Source: Symbiodinium natans
Lineage: Eukaryota > Sar > Dinophyceae > Suessiales > Symbiodiniaceae
Assembly: GCA_905221605.1 (NCBI GenBank)
Contig: CAJNDS010002172.1
Span: forward strand, 110,314 to 153,112
Direction of reading: 5' to 3'
DNA: 42,799 nucleotides
Part shown: one piece after another, positions 10,315-17,271 of the stretch
How positions within the stretch are numbered: the stretch's first letter is position 1
Layout: each line of letters begins with the position of its first letter
Notes under the pieces: generated by a model
What the model was told of the DNA's origin: nothing
The model's input: only the letters and a program-made list of their open reading frames with translations
Databases searched by the model: none
Program-made: the position numbers and the translations under genes

Positions 10315-12549
10315 AGGATCAGGCAAGTCGGATTTGGGATTTGGGGGCTTCGAGATTGGGCACACTCATGCAAGCCCTGCAAGTCAGCAGTTTACAGCCC
10401 CTTACGCTGAGTGAGTTCCGATTTCTTCAGCCCCCAATATGTAGCATACGTACATGAAGACCATGAGTAGAGATGACTCGTAATCTCAAGCCAGTTCCAA
10501 GAAAGCCTAAACCCTAAACCCTCAACCCTAAACCTTAAACCCTAAACCCTAACCCCCAAACCCTAAACCTAAACCCTGAACCCTGAACCCTAAACGATCG
10601 GTTTGGGCCTTGGCAAGGGCCAACGAGCTTGGGGCGCCGTGCCAGACGTCATAAACATCTTACAGCCTAAGACCTGCAAGCCCTGAAGCCGTAAACCCTA
10701 AACCCTAAACCCCAAACCCTAAACCCTAAACCCTAAACCCTCAAGCAAAGCTTTTGACACAACAAAACCCTCAAGCCTGAGAGCGCCTAAGCCCGTCAGC
10801 CCTTAGGCCTACAAGCCCTGAAGCCCCTCAAGCTCCTTCCTCAGCTCATCCTCGTTGTGGAACGTTTAGGGTTTAGGGTTTAGGGTTTGGGGTTTAGGGT
10901 TTAGGGTCTAGGGTTTAGGGTTTAGGGTTTAGTGTTTAGGGTTTAGGGCTGAGAGGGTGTGGAACAAGCGTGGGGTCGATATGTGGGCGTGGTTGCGGGA
11001 GTACACAGCTGCCAGGTGGGCGCTGAAGAGGGATTGCCCGGTTCCGCCCATTGGAGTCGCCGATGAAGCAGCGGTCCACGTCTTCTCCTCTCTTTGCCAG
11101 CGCAACTCCTGCAAGAGTGCATCTGCAACATTGCTCGTTGCACCCAAAAGGTCTCTTTCAAGAACTTGTGCATGCGCTGTCCGGCACTCTCAAGCACGGG
11201 CTCGATGCGAACGTATATAAGCACGACTGACGTCATGCAGCCCCTAAGCCCTGAAGCCCTTAGGCCATTCAGCCCTACGCCCCTAAGCCCTTCAGCCCCT
11301 AAGCCCTTAAGCCCCTAAGCACTGAAGCCCTTAAGCCCTAGTCATTAACGTAGGAACCTACTCAATTGGGTTTAGGGCTTTCGGCGTTTCGGGCTTTAGG
11401 GCTTTCGGGGTTTAGGGGTTTTGGGGTTTCGGGGTTTCGGGGTTTTGGGGTTTAAGGGCTTAGGGGTTTGGGGGTTTCGGTGTTAGGGGGTTTCAGGGGT
11501 TTAGGGTTTAGGGCTTCAGGGTTTTGAGTGGGTACTTCAAGCAGTTTAGGGTTTAGGGGGTTTGGGGGCTTTAGGGGGGCTGAAATTCCATAAGCCAAAT
11601 ACCCTGAACCTTGAACCCTAAACCCTGAACCCTAAACCCTGAACCCTAAACCCTGAACCCTAAACTGATAGTGGTAATTATTGGTTCCGGCATACGAGTT
11701 TGGATCCAGAGATGCCTGTTTGAACCTTTCTTGGGGTTTAGGGTTCAGAGTTTAGGGTTTCAGGGTTTCGGATGTTCAGGGCTTTATGGTGTAGGGTTTA
11801 GGGTTTGGGATTTAGGGTTCAGGGTTCAGGGTTTAGGGTTTTAGACCAGGGCACACACAGGCTGAGGCTTGAGGGCTCAGTGTTTAAGCTGGTTCTGAAC
11901 CCAAACCCCTCCACCCCAGTTGAAGCCCCCAACTAAACCCCTAACCCTAAACCCTAAACCCTAAACCCTGGCCCCCCTGCCTTGCCCTCCTGCCTGGCCC
12001 CCTGTCTGTCCCCCTGCCTGACCCCCCCTGCCTGGCTCTGGCTCCTAGCCGGCCGAGCCCTAAAGTGCCTGGCCCAACGCAAGACCTTGCTGGCACCTCC
12101 TGCAACCCTCCTCCCGACCCCTGAATTGAAACTGAATAAGTTTTTAGAAGTGGGCTGTTGTCTGAGCTTAGGCCTAAACCCTAAAAAAAAAAAGGTTTGG
12201 GTGGCTTTGCCGCCTTGGACGGTGTGCGGTGGGAGAAAAGTGTTAGATGGCCCTCCGCAATCGGGCCAAAGCTGCTCTTCGCACCTCACGAAGCTTTCGA
12301 GCTTGGTCCCCAAACAATGAACCCAAAGCCCATTCAGGCACGGTGCTCATCTTCGCTGCAAGATGGCCACGAAGAAAGCGGAGCCAAAACCCCCAAACGC
12401 GCTAAGCCCTAAACCCTAAACCCTTAACCCTAACCCTAAACCCTAAACCCTAAACCCTCAACCCTAAGGGCGTAAGGTTCAGACCGTAGGAGCTTCAGGT
12501 TAGGGGCGGCTCCACCGTGACAGAACGCAAGGTTTAGATCTTCCGCCAT
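2162..12549 (-). CDS. 16-exon hypothetical protein, 437 codons
   Basis: Exons in coding order: 12549-12485, 11715-11666, 11188-10950, 10850-10817, 10666-10596, 10155-10104, 9321-9222, 9074-8984, 8313-8257, 7993-7943, 7631-7597, 7455-7391, 5769-5665, 4309-4241, 2533-2438, 2295-2162. All 15 junctions keep phase; the total is 1314 bp from ATG to TGA. Five introns start GC (after exons 3, 4, 9, 11, 14), the rest GT; all end AG. The start reads MAEDLNLAFCHGG. Later segments include LLQELRWQREEKTW, YLELVARSIFAVALENTW, QLLCDQLNFFNQAPGDLSLP and VQDLLLPVLKRGGASLREYH. It looks soluble and helix-rich; I recognise no family. Introns hold telomere repeats, foldback copies and the 100-bp minisatellite. The donor after exon 9 and the end of the last exon (possible donor at 2201) are least certain. 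Confidence 0.5.
2738..3350 (+). repeat. 100-bp higher-order minisatellite of 9-bp units
   Basis: GCTGGCGGCCTCAG recurs at 2841, 2941, 3041, 3141 and 3241, an exact 100-bp period, with a degenerate first unit from about 2740. Each 100-bp unit is built from about eleven 9-mers related to AGCGGCCTC. One frame gives Ser-Gly-Leu triplets, but because 100 is not a multiple of 3 the frame shifts with every unit, so a continuous protein repeat is unlikely. It lies in the intron between exons 14 and 15 of the minus-strand gene. Confidence 0.9.
3667..4566. repeat. Telomere-type arrays with orientation switches
   Basis: A CCCTAAA array (3673-3752) is followed by TTTAGGG arrays (3820-4242 and 4318-4566). 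Blocks of TTAGGGC/TCAGGGC variants lie at about 3900-4090. The only non-repeat island in this stretch of more than 300 bp is the exon at 4241-4309 of the minus-strand gene. Confidence 0.9.
4583..4680 (-). repeat. Dispersed element family C, copy 1
   Basis: Read on the minus strand, the segment runs from GGGGCCTAAATGATTAGAGC through a long T/G homopolymer pair (plus strand: a C run at about 4622-4638, then an A run) to TAGTATCATATAAGAGGGAC. It matches the plus-strand copies at 6577-6700 and 9630-9745. The rest of 4680-5040 shows only scattered non-repeat sequence without a clear exon. Confidence 0.5.
4981..5590 (+). other. Exon-like islands of unresolved strand inside the long minus gene
   Basis: Plus-strand frames at 5040-5105 (HEGFAPGTVLPKVDRI, 22 codons, donor GTCAGG) and 5396-5515 (IREEIFLERPKSKLGY, 39 codons to TAA, acceptor CTCAG) are open and look protein-like. 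They lie antisense inside an intron of the 16-exon gene. They could be exons of a nested gene, old exons, or chance frames. Degenerate CCCTAAA repeats surround them. Confidence 0.2.
6067..6275 (+). CDS. Possible two-exon start of a nested plus-strand gene
   Basis: An ATG at 6067 opens MKGLKHRNPRWPSVPG; the exon ends at 6115 before a GT. The segment 6199-6275 continues in phase (YPCFWERPLAPEKSFWGTVS) and ends at a strong donor, CAG|GTAAGA. No convincing continuation was found. It lies antisense within an intron of the 16-exon gene. I do not recognise the sequence. Confidence 0.2.
6514..6700 (+). repeat. Element family C, copy 2, with internal telomere insert and direct repeats
   Basis: Imperfect 26-bp direct repeats (6514-6539 and 6577-6602, both beginning TCTAGGGGCC and ending ATTARAATAG) flank 37 bp of TTTAGGG-like repeat at 6540-6576. 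The rest of the element continues with GGTATAATTGCAAAGGAGCC. Copy 3 at about 9630-9745 has no telomere insert at this point. Confidence 0.6.
6790..7262. repeat. Variant telomere-like array, CCCCTAAA and CCCCAAAA octamers
   Basis: The stretch is dominated by CCCCTAAA, with a run of CCCCAAAA and CCCCAAAG at about 7025-7090 that resembles the ciliate GGGGTTTT telomere unit. Frames across it translate only to low-complexity Gly/Leu/Arg peptides. No gene is visible. Confidence 0.85.
7722..7834. repeat. Near-perfect CCCTAAA array, about 16 copies
   Basis: This is one of the most regular C-strand arrays in the window. It lies in the intron between exons 10 and 11 of the minus-strand gene, so the sense strand of that intron reads TTTAGGG. 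Confidence 0.9.
7870..7938 (-). repeat. Truncated TIR element family A, copy 1
   Basis: GGATGTTCCCTCTTCTTATA, then GTACCACCCTATGATAATCT, matches the reverse complement of the element at 15644-15731, but the far terminus is missing. It lies in the same intron, four bases from the exon at 7943-7993. Confidence 0.5.
8640..8780. other. Island open on both strands, strand unresolved
   Basis: The minus frame reads SSGPVGLGNWNPAGLWMKEL to a TGA at about 8650; the plus frame reads RNFSAPKLFWKPPFHPLVLH. Both are open throughout. It sits in an intron of the 16-exon model, and neither frame joins the flanking exons in phase. The following 8790-8930 is C-rich variant repeat. Confidence 0.15.
9595..9745 (+). 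repeat. Element family C, copy 3
   Basis: The core TTAAAATAGGGTTTGGGGGG, then TATTTATAGAGGGGTCATAA and TATTCCGACCCCTATATTAC, matches 6590-6700. It is the uninterrupted version of the copy that carries a telomere insert at 6540-6576. Confidence 0.5.
10168..10313. repeat. TTTAGGG array switching to GGGTTGA heptamers
   Basis: About nine TTTAGGG units change abruptly at 10248 to GGGTTGC, then to about seven perfect GGGTTGA units. The sharp switch suggests local amplification of a variant unit. The unique stretch 10315-10500 has one weak minus-strand exon candidate with a GTAAGG donor. Confidence 0.85.
12127..12316 (+). repeat. Dispersed 200-bp family E, copy 1
   Basis: GAAACTGAATAAGTTTTTAG, then GGTTTGGGTGGCTTTGCCGC, then CTCACGAAGCTTTCGAGCTT. 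Copies 2 (17565-17775) and 3 (37372-37566) are in the same orientation and clearly related by eye. No long terminal repeats or clear target duplications were seen. Several frames are open across all copies, so a short repeated coding unit cannot be excluded. Confidence 0.7.
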
Positions 12550-12743
12550 GCAGGATTGAGGGTTTAGGGTTTAGGGTGTTGGGTTTCTGCTGCATAGGGT
12601 TCAGGGTGTACAGGGTCGCTGCCCGTGGCCCTCTTGTGTGCTTCTCTTTCAGGGAAAGGTGCGTGCCTTGAGCCGCGCGGCTGCTTTCTTTCCGAATCTT
12701 GGTTCATACAATGGAACCGAAACCCGCCGATACTCATAAAAGC

Positions 12744-12744
12744 A

Positions 12745-12783
<39 letters not shown>
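12744..12783. promoter_or_regulatory. A-run and (TA)15 upstream of the 16-exon gene
   Basis: Ten A followed by about 15 TA dinucleotides lies roughly 200 bp upstream of the minus-strand ATG at 12549. It may be an AT-rich promoter element or only a microsatellite. Dinoflagellates usually lack classical TATA boxes, so the regulatory reading is weak. Confidence 0.3.
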
Positions 12784-12785
<2 letters not shown>

Positions 12786-13179
12786 CATAAACAAAAGTGC
12801 ATTGGGTGTTCCTAGGCCCAGATCTCTATGGAGCCCGAAACCTGACTTGCCGGCACCATGAAACTTCAAACCGGCCTGCAAACCCCAAAAACACCCTAAA
12901 CACCCTAAACACTCTCCAAGCCCCCCCGACCCTAAACACCCTAAACCCAAAACACCCTAAACACAGGTTAGGGTTTAGGGTTTAGGGTGAAGGGTTTAGG
13001 GTTTGGGGTCCCAGGTCCAGGGTCGGCTGCAGCAAAGGCCCAAACCCAGAAGGGCGGGGGGGGGGGGGGGAGGAGTTTGTGGATCTTGCACCTCTCTTTT
13101 GTTGGAAACTATGCTTTAGGAACTTTAGGGGTTGGAGTTTGGGACACGGGGCTGCGGGTTAGGGTTGTGGGCTGGGGGC

Positions 13180-13707
13180 ATGTCGGCATGTGAGGAAGTC
13201 AAGAATCAAAAACAAGATACTACCCCTGCAAGGAACCCGCGCATCCCCTTGGGTTTAGGGTTTAGGGTTTAGGGTTTAGGGTTTAGGGTTTAGGGTTTAG
13301 GGTTTAGGGTTTAGGGTTTAGGGTTTAGGGTTTAGGGTTTAGGGTTTAGGGTTTAGGGTTTAGGGTTTAGGGTTTAGGGTTTAGGGTTTAGGGTTTAGGG
13401 TTTAGGGTTTAGGGTTTAGGGTTTAGGGTAGTTCCCCAATCCCTGTGGCCCAGAACCATGGACTTCAGGGACTAAAGAAGGGACCCGACGGGCAACCTCG
13501 GCGAGACTTTGCGGCATGTGCGGACGAAAAAAATGTACACAAGGCGAAACTACCCTAAACCCTAAACCCTAAACCCTAAACCCTAAACCCTAAACCCTAA
13601 CCCCCAACCCCTAAACCCTACTACAAGGCGTATATGTGAGGGTGCGGGTTTTTCACAGGGTAGTCAGGGAGACCTCCTACTCCACCGTCATGAGCGCCAA
13701 ACTGTAA
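13180..13707 (+). CDS. Possible three-exon small protein, 68 codons
   Basis: An ATG at 13180 opens MSACEEVKNQKQDTTPARNP; the exon ends at 13252 at G|GTTTAGGG. Exon 13454-13543 follows in phase and ends at a GC donor; exon 13664-13707 ends RETSYSTVMSAKL then TAA. The total is 207 bp. The middle exon holds CGMCGRKKC, a small Cys cluster that could bind metal. A second frame of the middle exon (GLKKGPDGQPRRDFAACADE) is equally protein-like, so the model is fragile. The first intron is almost wholly the 25-unit TTTAGGG array at 13252-13428. Confidence 0.25.
13252..13428. repeat. Longest perfect TTTAGGG array, about 25 copies
   Basis: About 177 bp of uninterrupted TTTAGGG, the most homogeneous array in the window. 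It begins exactly at an exon-like boundary (TTG G|GTTTAGGG) and ends at GGGTAG before a non-repeat island. Confidence 0.95.
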
Positions 13708-13914
13708 ACCTCAGGGATCTTCATACCTTACCCCCCCCCCCCCCCCCCCGAAAACCCGAGACCCCAAAACCCTCAAAATCTAAAACCTCAACCCCATACC
13801 CTAAACCCTGCACCTGCGCCCCTGATTTCAGGGGTCTCCGAAAACCAATAGTCTCTAAACCCTAAACCCTAAACCTAAACCCTAAACCCTAAACCCTGAG
13901 CGCCTCTTCCGCAG

Positions 13915-13967
13915 CGGCGCACCCAGGGTCCAAAACGCACCCCCGGCTGAGCCGAAAGTTGCGGAGG
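13915..13967 (+). CDS. Isolated exon candidate
   Basis: A good acceptor (CTCTTCCGCAG) and a donor at GAGG|GTTTAGGG bound 17 codons reading GAPRVQNAPPAEPKVAE. No partner exon was joined with confidence. The opposite strand is also open. Confidence 0.25.
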
Positions 13968-14089
13968 GTTTAGGGTTTAGGGTTGAGGGTTTAGGGTTTA
14001 GGGTTTAGGGTTTAGGGTTTAGGGTTTAGGGTTCAGGGTTTAGGGTTTAGGGTTTACGGTTGTGGGTTTAGGGTTGTGGGTTTAGGGTT

Positions 14090-14188
14090 TCAATATTCAG
14101 CAAATTCCAGCGCCTGGGGGCTTTTGGGCTGTTGAGGGGGCTTGAGGACTTCTAAAGCTCCTGCTTTGTACACATGTCGAGAGTTCTC
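14090..14188 (-). CDS. Possible terminal exon, minus strand
   Basis: From the acceptor CCTGAG the frame reads ENSRHVYKAGALEVLKPPQQ, then PKSPQALEFAEY and TGA (32 codons). Its composition is protein-like. Upstream exons were not found. The region 14190-14410 holds a degenerate repeat and a short plus-strand frame, GSCGEPQTYTPQMPTD. Confidence 0.3.
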   Translation of the reverse strand, partial: ENSRHVYKAGALEVLKPPQQPKSPQALEFAEY

Positions 14189-14413
14189 CTCAGGGTTTAG
14201 GGAGTTTAGGGTTCGGGGTCTGGGAGCCCTGGGGGAGGGTTTTGTTTAGGGCTTAGGCTCTAAGGATGTCTAAGGTTTAGGGTTTAGGGCTTCGGGTGGT
14301 GTAGTCAGGGATCGTGTGGGGAACCCCAAACATACACCCCCCAAATGCCAACGGATTTCGGAGTTGGGGGGTTAGGGCTTTAGGTTTCTGGAGTCGTGCC
14401 CTAAACCCTCCAG

Positions 14414-14602
14414 CACCCTGAAAACCCGCCACCACGAAGCCGTCACATCTTCACCTCGCCAAACCCCGAAGACCTCACATTGGAAGAACAGCCTCCTCTC
14501 AACTACTGTTTCCTTAAGAACCCTCAACAATTTCAAGATAATAATCCCTATATTACCCTTGTAAGGAAGAATCTCTTCTTTGGGCGGTTCTGCACCAAAT
14601 GA
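14414..14602 (+). CDS. Open frame of 62 codons without Met
   Basis: The frame opens after the acceptor CTCCAG, reads HPENPPPRSRHIFTSPNPED then LTLEEQPPLNYCFLKNPQQF, and runs to TGA at 14600. A strong donor-like CTT|GTAAGGAAG lies inside, where the sequence enters dispersed family B (14531-14600). The exon probably ends there. I do not recognise the protein. Confidence 0.3.
   Translation, partial: HPENPPPRSRHIFTSPNPEDLTLEEQPPLNYCFLKNPQQFQDNNPYITLVRKNLFFGRFCTK
14531..14600 (+). repeat. Dispersed element family B, copy 1
   Basis: The core AAGATAATAATCCCTATATT, CCCTTGTAAGGAAGAA, then a T/G-rich tract also occurs at 23575-23650 and, partly in duplicate, at 42165-42355. The other copies end AAGCAAACAG and AAGCAAATAGCAG, which look like splice acceptors. 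Confidence 0.5.
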
Positions 14603-14728
14603 TAGTTTAACTACCGGGTTGAGGGTTTAGGGCTTAGGGGTCTCAACCAAAACAGTTTCCTCCTCCTCCTCTCAAACCCACTGGGCTGCTAAGGAGCTTA
14701 CACTCACAGTTGCCATACTGATTATGTG

Positions 14729-14746
14729 TAGATATATATGTATATG
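14729..14746 (+). promoter_or_regulatory. Start region with in-frame stop and AT-rich leader
   Basis: TAGATATATATGTATATG contains an in-frame TAG just upstream of two in-frame ATGs (14738 and 14744), which fixes the start of the downstream frame. CACTCACAG, at about 14700, could be a trans-splice acceptor if the organism adds a spliced leader; this cannot be seen from DNA alone. Confidence 0.4.
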
Positions 14747-16836
14747 TCTACATTTTCGTTGTTACTTGCTTCTGTCTTTGCATGGTGCATACTAGTGTTT
14801 CTTTGCTGTGGCAATGGAATGGAAGCTCCTGAACAGCAGCCCAGACCACGGGCCAAGACCCTAAACCCTAAACACTGAAACCCTACACCCTAAACCCTAA
14901 ACCCTAAACCCTTTGAATCCTAAAGCCTAAGCTTCAAACCCTAGCCCCTTTGAGGCAATGCGGCATTTTGGCCTCAGTCGGCCTTTCTGTTGGACGCGTC
15001 TTCCGCCACTTTGGGAAGCAGGTCCAGTAGGAGGGTGGTGCTGGCGCCTGAACCCACGGCTGGCTTTTGCGGATTCGCGAGGGCTACAAAGCTCTGGGCC
15101 TAAACCTTGGGATGTTCCCCGTTCTACTAAAAGCCCTTAATAGAGATTAAAATCGGGGGTGCTATCATCCCGATTAAGGACTGTTAGAATACGGGTGAAC
15201 ATCCCAACCTAAGCTCCTAGACCCACCCCCAAGAAACATAACCTAAACAAAAAGGCAAAGTAAAAGTAAAAGTAAGAAGTAAAAGTAAAAGAAAAAATAA
15301 AAGTAAAAGTAAGAAGTAAGAAGTAAAAGTAAAAGCAAAAGCAAAAGCAAAGTAAAAGTAAAAGTACAAAGTAGAAGTAAAAGTAAAAGTAAAAAGTAAA
15401 AGTAAAAGTAAAAGTAAAAAGTAGAAGTAAAAGTAAAGCGCAGAGCCAGCGCCTCTTCAGCTGCAAAAAACCCGCCCAAACTCAAGCTTCGGGATTTCTG
15501 GGTCTTCAGTCCTAGGCCTTAGGGTGTAGGGTGTAGGGTGTAGGGTTTAGGGTTTAGGGTTTAGGGTTTAGGGTTTAGGGTTGAGGGTTTAGGGTTTAGG
15601 GTTTAGGGTTTAGGGTTAGGGCTTAGGGCTTAGGGCAAACCGTGGGATGTTCCCCCCTTATACTAGTAGGGATTATCATAGGGGGTACTATACTTCATCT
15701 TCAGGACCGCTAGTATAAGGGGGAACATCCCAGGGTATACCATTGCCCCAAGGCAAGACGGTGTTGACATGGATGATGACATAGAACGGTGGGCATTTCT
15801 CCCAAAAAAAGGTGCCCCCGCTCTACCCCACATGTGCGGCGATAGAAGACCTTTGAGAGGATCCCCAAACATTCTTGGCTACTAGGGGCTCGAGGGCCCA
15901 ATTGCCTGTGAGGCTTAGGGTTTCGGGTTTAGGGATTAGGCTTTTGGGTTTGGGGGCTTAGGTTTGGGGTCGTAAGGTACATTCCTCAACTCGCATTCGG
16001 ATCCCTATCAGACTAGGTTGGCCTTTGAATCCTCTAAGACAATATTCTACATGTCACACATCATAATCTTCTAAAACGGGTTTCGGTCTTAGGGTTTAGG
16101 GTTTTTCAGTTTAGGCTAACATATCCGAAACACCTGCCCAGTTATCTAAGAACTCTTCCCCAACTAACATGTATCGGAGTCTCTGCAGTGCTTAGGGGTG
16201 CAACCGACCCCAAACCCTGAACCCCAAACCCTATACCCTAAACCTTAAACCCCTACCTTGTATCAGCTGCAGCATCAGGACAAGGGCCACCGGCGCAAAC
16301 TCGAGCAGCAAACACACAGGCAAACCGAATCCGAACCTTGGGGGAGGATTTGGCGGCTGAGGGGTTTCGGGTTTAGGATATAGGGTTTTACGGTTTAGGG
16401 TTTTAGGGTTTTAGGGTTTAGGGTTTTAGGTTATCTTTTCAGATTAGCCCGAAAGAAGGCTTCCCAATCAACAGAGCTCGTCCTCGAAACATCAATCACA
16501 AGCCCAGCCCATGGCCGAGTAGTTTGGGGTGCGGGGCTTCGAGGGAAAGGGGGTGTTTAGGGTTGAGGGTTTAGGGTCTGGGGGCTTACGAAAAAAATAG
16601 GGACCCCTCACATAGACCCCCAAACAGTAGGATCCCCTTATAATGAGGACCCCAATAAGGTACCCCGCATCGTAAACCCCCCACATCCTGAAGCCGAAAC
16701 CACTACCACTGACACGGCCAAGAGTGCCAGCGGCGCAAGCCTTCACCCCCCCCCCCCTACTACCCACCCCTCCCCCCCCTACTACCCACCCCTCCCCCCC
16801 CCCAACCCACCGCCCTTTTCAAAGCCTGAGGGTTGA
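14738..16836 (+). CDS. Nine-exon secreted or membrane-targeted hypothetical protein, 323 codons
   Basis: Exons 14738-14851, 14978-15097, 15461-15515, 15734-15877, 15977-16016, 16115-16197, 16267-16363, 16443-16552, 16628-16836 total 972 bp, with all eight junctions in phase. The first four introns begin GC, the last four GT. The N-terminus MYMSTFSLLLASVFAWCILV is a clear signal peptide or anchor. A Ser/Arg-rich stretch follows (SSATLGSRSSRR), as in plastid or secretory presequences of alveolates. Later parts include DMDDDIERWAFLPKKG, LTYPKHLPSYLRTLPQ and ANTQANRIRTLGEDLAAEG. The C-terminus is Pro-rich, where C-runs at 16746-16803 are read as PPPPYYPPLPPL. I know no family match. Exon 4 could instead end at 15811 (GT donor), and exon 5 could end at 16052. 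Confidence 0.55.
15109..15205 (+). repeat. TIR element family A, copy 2
   Basis: The left terminus GGGATGTTCCCCGTTCTACT and the right terminus GAATACGGGTGAACATCCC are imperfect inverted repeats, with GTGCTATCATCCCGATTAAG inside. It lies in intron 2 of the signal-peptide gene, 11 bp after the exon end. Confidence 0.65.
15244..15437. repeat. AAAAGT hexanucleotide microsatellite
   Basis: About 190 bp of AAAAGT with pentamer slips. The minus-strand frames give only Phe-Thr/Phe-Tyr low-complexity peptides. It lies in intron 2 of the 14738-16836 gene. Confidence 0.9.
15644..15731 (+). repeat. TIR element family A, copy 3 (intact)
   Basis: The 21-22 bp terminal inverted repeats are GGGATGTTCCCCCCTTATAC on the left and the reverse complement, ending GGGGAACATCCC, on the right, differing by one C. 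The total is 88 bp. Its right end supplies the acceptor CATCCCAG of exon 4 in the surrounding gene. Confidence 0.75.
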
Positions 16837-17064
16837 AGAGCCCTTTTAGGGTTCAAGAAACTTAGGGGGCTCAGGGCTGAGAGCGTAGGGTTTAATTGCG
16901 GCTAAGAGTTTGGGTTACGGGTGAAACATTTTATTGTCTTAATGGTATGGGATTCTCCGGGTGGGTGGGTACTTTGCGGGCGCTTGAAAGGCTGCTACTG
17001 GTAACCTAGTGAATGCTTGAACTTTGAAATGCTGAACCCTAAGCCCTAAACCCTAAACCCAAAG

Positions 17065-17120
17065 CTCGCTGAGGCGCATTTCCCAGCAGAAGCGGCGCTG
17101 GAAGCGCCTCCAGTCCTGCG
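17065..17120. other. Island open on both strands
   Basis: The plus frame reads SLRRISQQKRRWKRLQSC and ends at a GC donor before CCCTAAACC. The minus frame reads DWRRFQRRFCWEMRLSELW between a CGCAG acceptor and a GTTTAGGG donor. Both use mostly G/C third positions, so the strand cannot be decided. The 230 bp before it (16837-17060) look like 3' flank with no exon. Confidence 0.25.
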
Positions 17121-17271
17121 GCCCTAAACCCTAAACCCTAACTCCTAAATCCTAAACCCTAAATCCTCTCAACCCTTAATCCCAGACCATAAACCCTTAA
17201 CCCTAACCCTAAACTCAGGGCCTAGGCCGCCCCTCTACGTTGGGGGCCGGCGCTTAAGCCCTTTGACCTCG

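Noticed and set aside
10950-11188. A third minus frame with FIGDSNGRNRA, recalling the GDFN motif of endonuclease/phosphatase domains
   Set aside because: The rest of the domain is absent, and another frame of this island fits the spliced gene better.
12653-12739. Plus-strand frame GKVRALSRAAAFFPNLGSYN after a very good acceptor
   Set aside because: No upstream plus-strand exon joins it, and it lies just upstream of the minus-strand start at 12549, probably in its 5' region.
15209-15485. Phe/Tyr/Leu-rich minus-strand frames
   Set aside because: They are translations of the AAAAGT microsatellite.
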